Source: Pseudomonadota bacterium (GTDB taxonomy: Bacteria > Pseudomonadota > Gammaproteobacteria > Burkholderiales > Burkholderiaceae_D). From it: 8,543 nt of DNA. A model generated the notes under the pieces. The model saw only the letters and a list, made by a program, of their open reading frames with translations. It did not search any database and was not told the DNA's origin. The stretch lies in the NCBI GenBank assembly GCA_023409175.1, contig JAEYIG010000238.1, positions 1 through 8,543 on the forward strand, in the 5' to 3' direction. This document shows, in pieces, positions 6,521 to 8,543 of the stretch. How positions within the stretch are numbered: the first letter of the stretch is position 1; each line of letters begins with the position of its first letter. Position numbers and translations under genes: made by a program.

Positions 6521-6639
6521 CGTTCACCCATAAAAAAAAGCCCGCTCTGGTCGGGCCGTTGATACCTGATGCCGTAAAAACATTGCAGCATCAGTTCAAT
6601 AGATGCCCATCGACATCCGGCTTTCCCGAATGGCTCCAT
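6517..6639 (-). CDS. Possible 40-residue leader ORF ending in gpI start
   Basis: An ATG at 6639 opens a 40-codon frame whose TGA overlaps the gpI ATG as ATGA. The peptide starts MEPFGKAGCR and ends SGLFFMGER; the two Phe codons are the U-tract of the terminator at 6531-6557. The start has no convincing ribosome-binding site: a GGG lies only one base upstream. It may therefore be a chance open frame. In its favour, the second gpI copy also has a short frame through its own terminator, with the related ending AGFFTGEK and the same ATGA overlap. If translated, it would place a ribosome on the terminator and could control read-through into gpI. No function is recognised from the peptide itself. 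Confidence 0.25.
   Translation of the reverse strand: MEPFGKAGCRWASIELMLQCFYGIRYQRPDQSGLFFMGER
6524..6529 (-). promoter_or_regulatory. GGGTGA ribosome-binding site of first gpI
   Basis: GGGTGA lies three bases before the ATG at 6520. GGTGA pairs with the 5' part of the anti-Shine-Dalgarno, which suits this short spacing. The same GGGTGA at the same distance precedes the second gpI copy. This supports both start choices and shows that the leader was copied with the gene. Confidence 0.6.
6531..6557 (-). terminator. Intrinsic terminator-like hairpin before first gpI
   Basis: On the minus-strand transcript a 5-bp GC stem (CGGGC... pairing at 6552-6556 with 6540-6544) and a 7-base loop are followed at once by eight U residues (6532-6539). 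This is the classical layout of a rho-independent terminator. It lies about 115 bases past the gpK stop and only about 11 bases before the gpI start codon. The stem is short, so termination may be partial. Confidence 0.65.
6566..6594. repeat. Inverted repeat in the K-I intergenic gap
   Basis: CTGATGC at 6566-6572 is matched by its reverse complement GCATCAG at 6588-6594, giving a perfect 7-bp stem with a 15-base loop. No U-tract follows on either strand, so it does not look like a terminator. It sits just upstream, in the direction of transcription, of the terminator hairpin before the first gpI gene and inside a possible 40-codon leader frame. It could be an RNA hairpin or a protein-binding site; the sequence does not tell which. 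Confidence 0.4.
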
Positions 6640-6672
6640 GCCCTGTTTTTTTGGCAAAATCGTTTCCGGTTA

Positions 6673-7410
6673 CTAGTATTTGCTTTCATGCTTTTCACCA
6701 TAACGCACCACTGCCCTGGTGACGTCTTTCCAGTAACCGCCATAGACATCCCTGCTGGACAGTCTTCCGTAAAGATGATGCAGCATCAGGCCGTCACCCA
6801 GATAAATGGCAGCGTGATTGGCCTCATAAGCCCGTACCTGCATGAGAATGACATCGCCTTCCTCCAGTTCACCATAAACAGGATAAAAACCGGCTTCGGC
6901 ATAATGATTCATATACAGGTTTTCCCCTCTTTCCCACCAGCCTTCTGTCCGGTCGAAATTTTTCAGGGCAATGCCCCGTTCCCTTGCGTACCAGTCACGG
7001 ATAAGCTGATAGCAATCGTTGACTCCGTGGGAAAATTCCCGGCCGACCAGCGGCGCTTCATAGCCGCAGGGCTTTATGGTGACAATCTCGTCTGCCAGTG
7101 GCGTACCCTGTTCATCTGACACATGAACGATATGCCAGGTCAGGCCGCTGGCCTCGCATGCCGTCCTGTCGGCCTCGCTTGGAATGGCCGGTACGTTCGG
7201 ATGGGAATGGACGACAGCGACGATTTCACCTTTCTCCTCTGCATTGGCATAATCTTCTGACGACAGGATGAACTGTTCGCCATTGCCTGCCATATTGCGG
7301 CAGGGAAGGTATTTTTCCCTGCCGCGGACGACACAAAGCAGTCCGCACGCTTCTTTTGGAAACTCTTTTTCCGCATGGGCGCGTATGGCGTCAATCGTTT
7401 GAGGTGTCAT
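6673..7410 (-). CDS. K: Tail assembly protein K: JAMM peptidase plus NlpC/P60
   Basis: This 245-residue protein has the two-domain structure of lambda gpK. Residues 1 to about 115 form a JAMM/MPN+ metallopeptidase domain: Glu20 in KEACGLL, then the zinc motif His68-x-His70, seven residues, Ser78, two residues, Asp81, which is a complete consensus. Residues from about 120 onward form an NlpC/P60 cysteine-peptidase domain, with catalytic Cys133 in GVNDCYQLIRDWY, His199 in NHAAIYLG, and a third polar residue probably His211 or His212. Both active sites look intact. In lambda, gpK is needed for tail-tip assembly, and the NlpC/P60 part may also act on peptidoglycan at DNA entry; that role is taken from homologues. 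An AGGA ribosome-binding site lies six bases upstream, inside the end of gpL. No standard gene lies in the 152 bases between it and the next gene. Confidence 0.95.
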   Translation of the reverse strand: MTPQTIDAIRAHAEKEFPKEACGLLCVVRGREKYLPCRNMAGNGEQFILSSEDYANAEEKGEIVAVVHSHPNVPAIPSEADRTACEASGLTWHIVHVSDEQGTPLADEIVTIKPCGYEAPLVGREFSHGVNDCYQLIRDWYARERGIALKNFDRTEGWWERGENLYMNHYAEAGFYPVYGELEEGDVILMQVRAYEANHAAIYLGDGLMLHHLYGRLSSRDVYGGYWKDVTRAVVRYGEKHESKY

Positions 7411-7411
7411 A

Positions 7412-8107
7412 TCAGGTCCTGATCAGGTCAGCTGCCGGAAAACTGCCGAACGGCAAGGGGTTGTGCTCACCGAAACGGCACTTGCAGGATGTCAGGCGCC
7501 CGCCGCACTGATCGAGTTTCGGATCAGTGACCGGCTTGTCGTTTTTGTCAAAACAGGCTTCACCGGTATAACCACAATAAGCCCCGCGGTATCCCCCGCT
7601 TGACAGCCACCAGCAAACGTTTGCGACAATCTGGCGGCGAGGCAGTTTGACGCCGTTGAAGTCCAGCGCACTGGACAATTCAAATTGGACGACATCGTTG
7701 CTTTCAGCCTTTTTCTGTTCGATGTACCAGAGCTCGCTCGGAAAGGCCTCATTTGGGTCAGCAGCCGGATTGCCATCAGGGAAGTTTTTTGCATCAAGAT
7801 ATTTCCCAAGAGTGGTATGACGGTACAGTTTTGCGCCAACCAGATCGTCGAAATAAACGCACAGTGCCGAGATGGAACCGTCCACATTGCCCAGGACCAG
7901 AACGGGTGCCGGTTGCTGGGCTTCGCCAGTTCTGGCAAAGCCTTCTGCCTGAATCGGCCATGCCGAATATTCCTTGCCCTGCCACCAGATTTCCCCTGTC
8001 TGGTACCCGTGAAAACGGAAATAATCCCCACCGATCCCTGTTGCATCCAGCTCGAACAATTCGACTTTCTCACCGGGTTCAAGACCCTGAATATCTGCTG
8101 TAATCAT
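7412..8107 (-). CDS. L: Minor tail protein L with probable Fe-S cluster domain
   Basis: The 231 residues match the size and layout of lambda gpL, a tail-tip protein. The N-terminal half contains GEKVELFELDATGIGG and a YFRFHGY segment, both typical of the family. The C-terminal region is cysteine-rich: Cys165, Cys178, Cys185, Cys201, Cys208 and Cys210. Lambda gpL binds a [4Fe-4S] cluster through four C-terminal cysteines. Here Cys178, Cys185, Cys201 and Cys208 are the best ligand candidates, because the last two are separated by six residues as I recall for the lambda pair. The gene lies two bases after gpM, and its stop lies one base before the gpK start, as expected for a coupled tail-tip operon. 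Family assignment is strong; the ligand assignment is inference. Confidence 0.92.
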   Translation of the reverse strand: MITADIQGLEPGEKVELFELDATGIGGDYFRFHGYQTGEIWWQGKEYSAWPIQAEGFARTGEAQQPAPVLVLGNVDGSISALCVYFDDLVGAKLYRHTTLGKYLDAKNFPDGNPAADPNEAFPSELWYIEQKKAESNDVVQFELSSALDFNGVKLPRRQIVANVCWWLSSGGYRGAYCGYTGEACFDKNDKPVTDPKLDQCGGRLTSCKCRFGEHNPLPFGSFPAADLIRT

Positions 8108-8109
8108 AA

Positions 8110-8445
8110 TCAGAATGCCTGTTCAAAAACGGTCGACAGCGTATAAATGTCGCCACCGAGCGGGGTTAAAGTGATATCGAAAGAACGGAACATGCCTTTT
8201 TCACCCATTGGAGGTGTCCAGTAGAACGCCTGATATCCGGCATGCCGATCGAGAAAATCCCTGATCGGTTTGATCTCGTCTTTCGTTCCTGTAAATGAAA
8301 CAGGCCACGATTCAATCTGGTTATTGATGCCGTCAGCGGCAACCTGCTGGTAGCCATCGCCAAACTGGGCAGTCTGGACACGATATTTTTTGGTGCCATT
8401 GCTGCCGATTAATGGCGCCCAGGTAAAGGTTTCTTTCACGCTCAT
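8110..8445 (-). CDS. M: Minor tail protein M (lambda gpM family)
   Basis: The 111-residue product is the usual size for the phage minor-tail family that includes lambda gpM. Family-like features are the N-terminal TFTWAP stretch, the YRVQTAQFGDGYQQ segment at about residues 21-34 (a hallmark of this family), the FTGTKDEIKPIRDFLDRHAG helix in the middle, and the FYWTPP motif near residues 74-79. In lambda, gpM joins the tail tip complex after gpL and gpK and before the tape measure assembles the tube; that role is inferred here from homology and gene order. The start overlaps the stop of the upstream gene as ATGA, and gpL begins two bases after the gpM stop, so translation of the three genes is probably coupled. 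I see no anomaly in this gene. Confidence 0.93.
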   Translation of the reverse strand: MSVKETFTWAPLIGSNGTKKYRVQTAQFGDGYQQVAADGINNQIESWPVSFTGTKDEIKPIRDFLDRHAGYQAFYWTPPMGEKGMFRSFDITLTPLGGDIYTLSTVFEQAF

Positions 8446-8543
8446 GCCACACCCATTCTCATATTCCAGATCAGGCCACCCTGACGCATTTCGCGTGCAA
8501 TGACCGCCTTTGTCTGGTCGTTAATCATATCGGCCAGCTGACG
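8442..8543 (-). CDS. Tail tape-measure protein, C-terminal end (partial)
   Basis: An open frame enters from the right edge and gives 33 residues before a TGA stop that overlaps the ATG of the gpM gene (ATGA). The visible part contains RQLADMINDQ and ends in a GGLIWNMRMGVA stretch. An Arg-Gln-Gly-Gly-Leu-hydrophobic ending is the kind I associate with the C-termini of lambda-type tape-measure proteins (gpH family). In lambda, H lies directly upstream of M, so position supports the same call. The tape measure sets tail length and is packed inside the tail tube during assembly. Only the tail end is visible, so the domain content and total length cannot be judged. The name rests mainly on gene order and less on the short sequence. 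Confidence 0.65.
   Translation of the reverse strand, partial: RQLADMINDQTKAVIAREMRQGGLIWNMRMGVA

Larger units (their letters stand above)
5847..6545 (-). repeat. Tandem duplication covering gpI and its leader
   Basis: The segment 6491-6545 (gpI start, GGGTGA site, poly-U tract and first stem arm) closely resembles 5821-5873 ahead of the second copy. The similarity continues into the two coding regions at both ends. The repeat unit is therefore terminator, leader and gpI together, of about 670 bases, arranged head to tail. The central coding part and the spacer between terminator and previous gene are not clearly conserved. Confidence 0.75.

Noticed and set aside
6376..7119. Plus-strand open frame of 247 codons
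   Set aside because: It runs antisense across the gpK and gpI genes and their gap. gpK has two complete catalytic motifs, and the plus-strand peptide shows no domain.

Overview
The window is a piece of the late tail-assembly region of a lambda-like (siphovirus) prophage or phage. Every supported gene lies on the minus strand, so transcription runs from high to low coordinates. The order matches the lambda tail operon: the C-terminus of a probable tape-measure protein (cut by the right edge), then M, L, K, I, J, followed by tail-fibre genes. M, L and K are tightly packed (ATGA overlap or gaps of 1-2 nt) and would build the tail tip beneath the tail tube. J (1048 aa) is the tip attachment and host-specificity protein. 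The downstream fibre gene carries a phage tail-collar domain and continues beyond the left edge. By eye the base composition is moderate (roughly half G+C). The fibre modules resemble those I associate with phages of Burkholderiales and related proteobacteria, so a proteobacterial host, perhaps betaproteobacterial, is likely; the sequence does not fix the genus.

Layout from right to left: 8543-8442 tape-measure end; 8445-8110 gpM; 8107-7412 gpL, with a C-terminal cysteine cluster; 7410-6673 gpK (JAMM peptidase plus NlpC/P60); 6672-6521 an intergenic stretch with an inverted repeat and a terminator-like hairpin; 6520-5930 first gpI copy; 5929-5851 a second intergenic stretch with two hairpins; 5850-5230 second gpI copy; 5233-2087 gpJ; terminator; 2020-1457 a shortened fibre protein; terminator; 1372-1 a fibre protein with a collar domain, running off the edge. 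No gene-free stretch exceeds about 150 bases.

Two things depart from a textbook lambda tail operon. First, two genes have been tandemly duplicated together with their upstream leaders. gpI is present twice, with conserved ends and a diverged hydrophobic centre. The fibre N-terminal anchor is present twice, one copy ending soon after an apparent frameshift. Second, four intrinsic-terminator-like hairpins, each with a U-tract on the minus-strand transcript, sit in the intergenic gaps just ahead of the next start codon. At both gpI copies a short open frame runs through the terminator and ends in an ATGA overlap with the gpI start, which suggests attenuation or translational coupling. I found no CRISPR array, tRNA gene, transposase, reverse transcriptase or defence gene.
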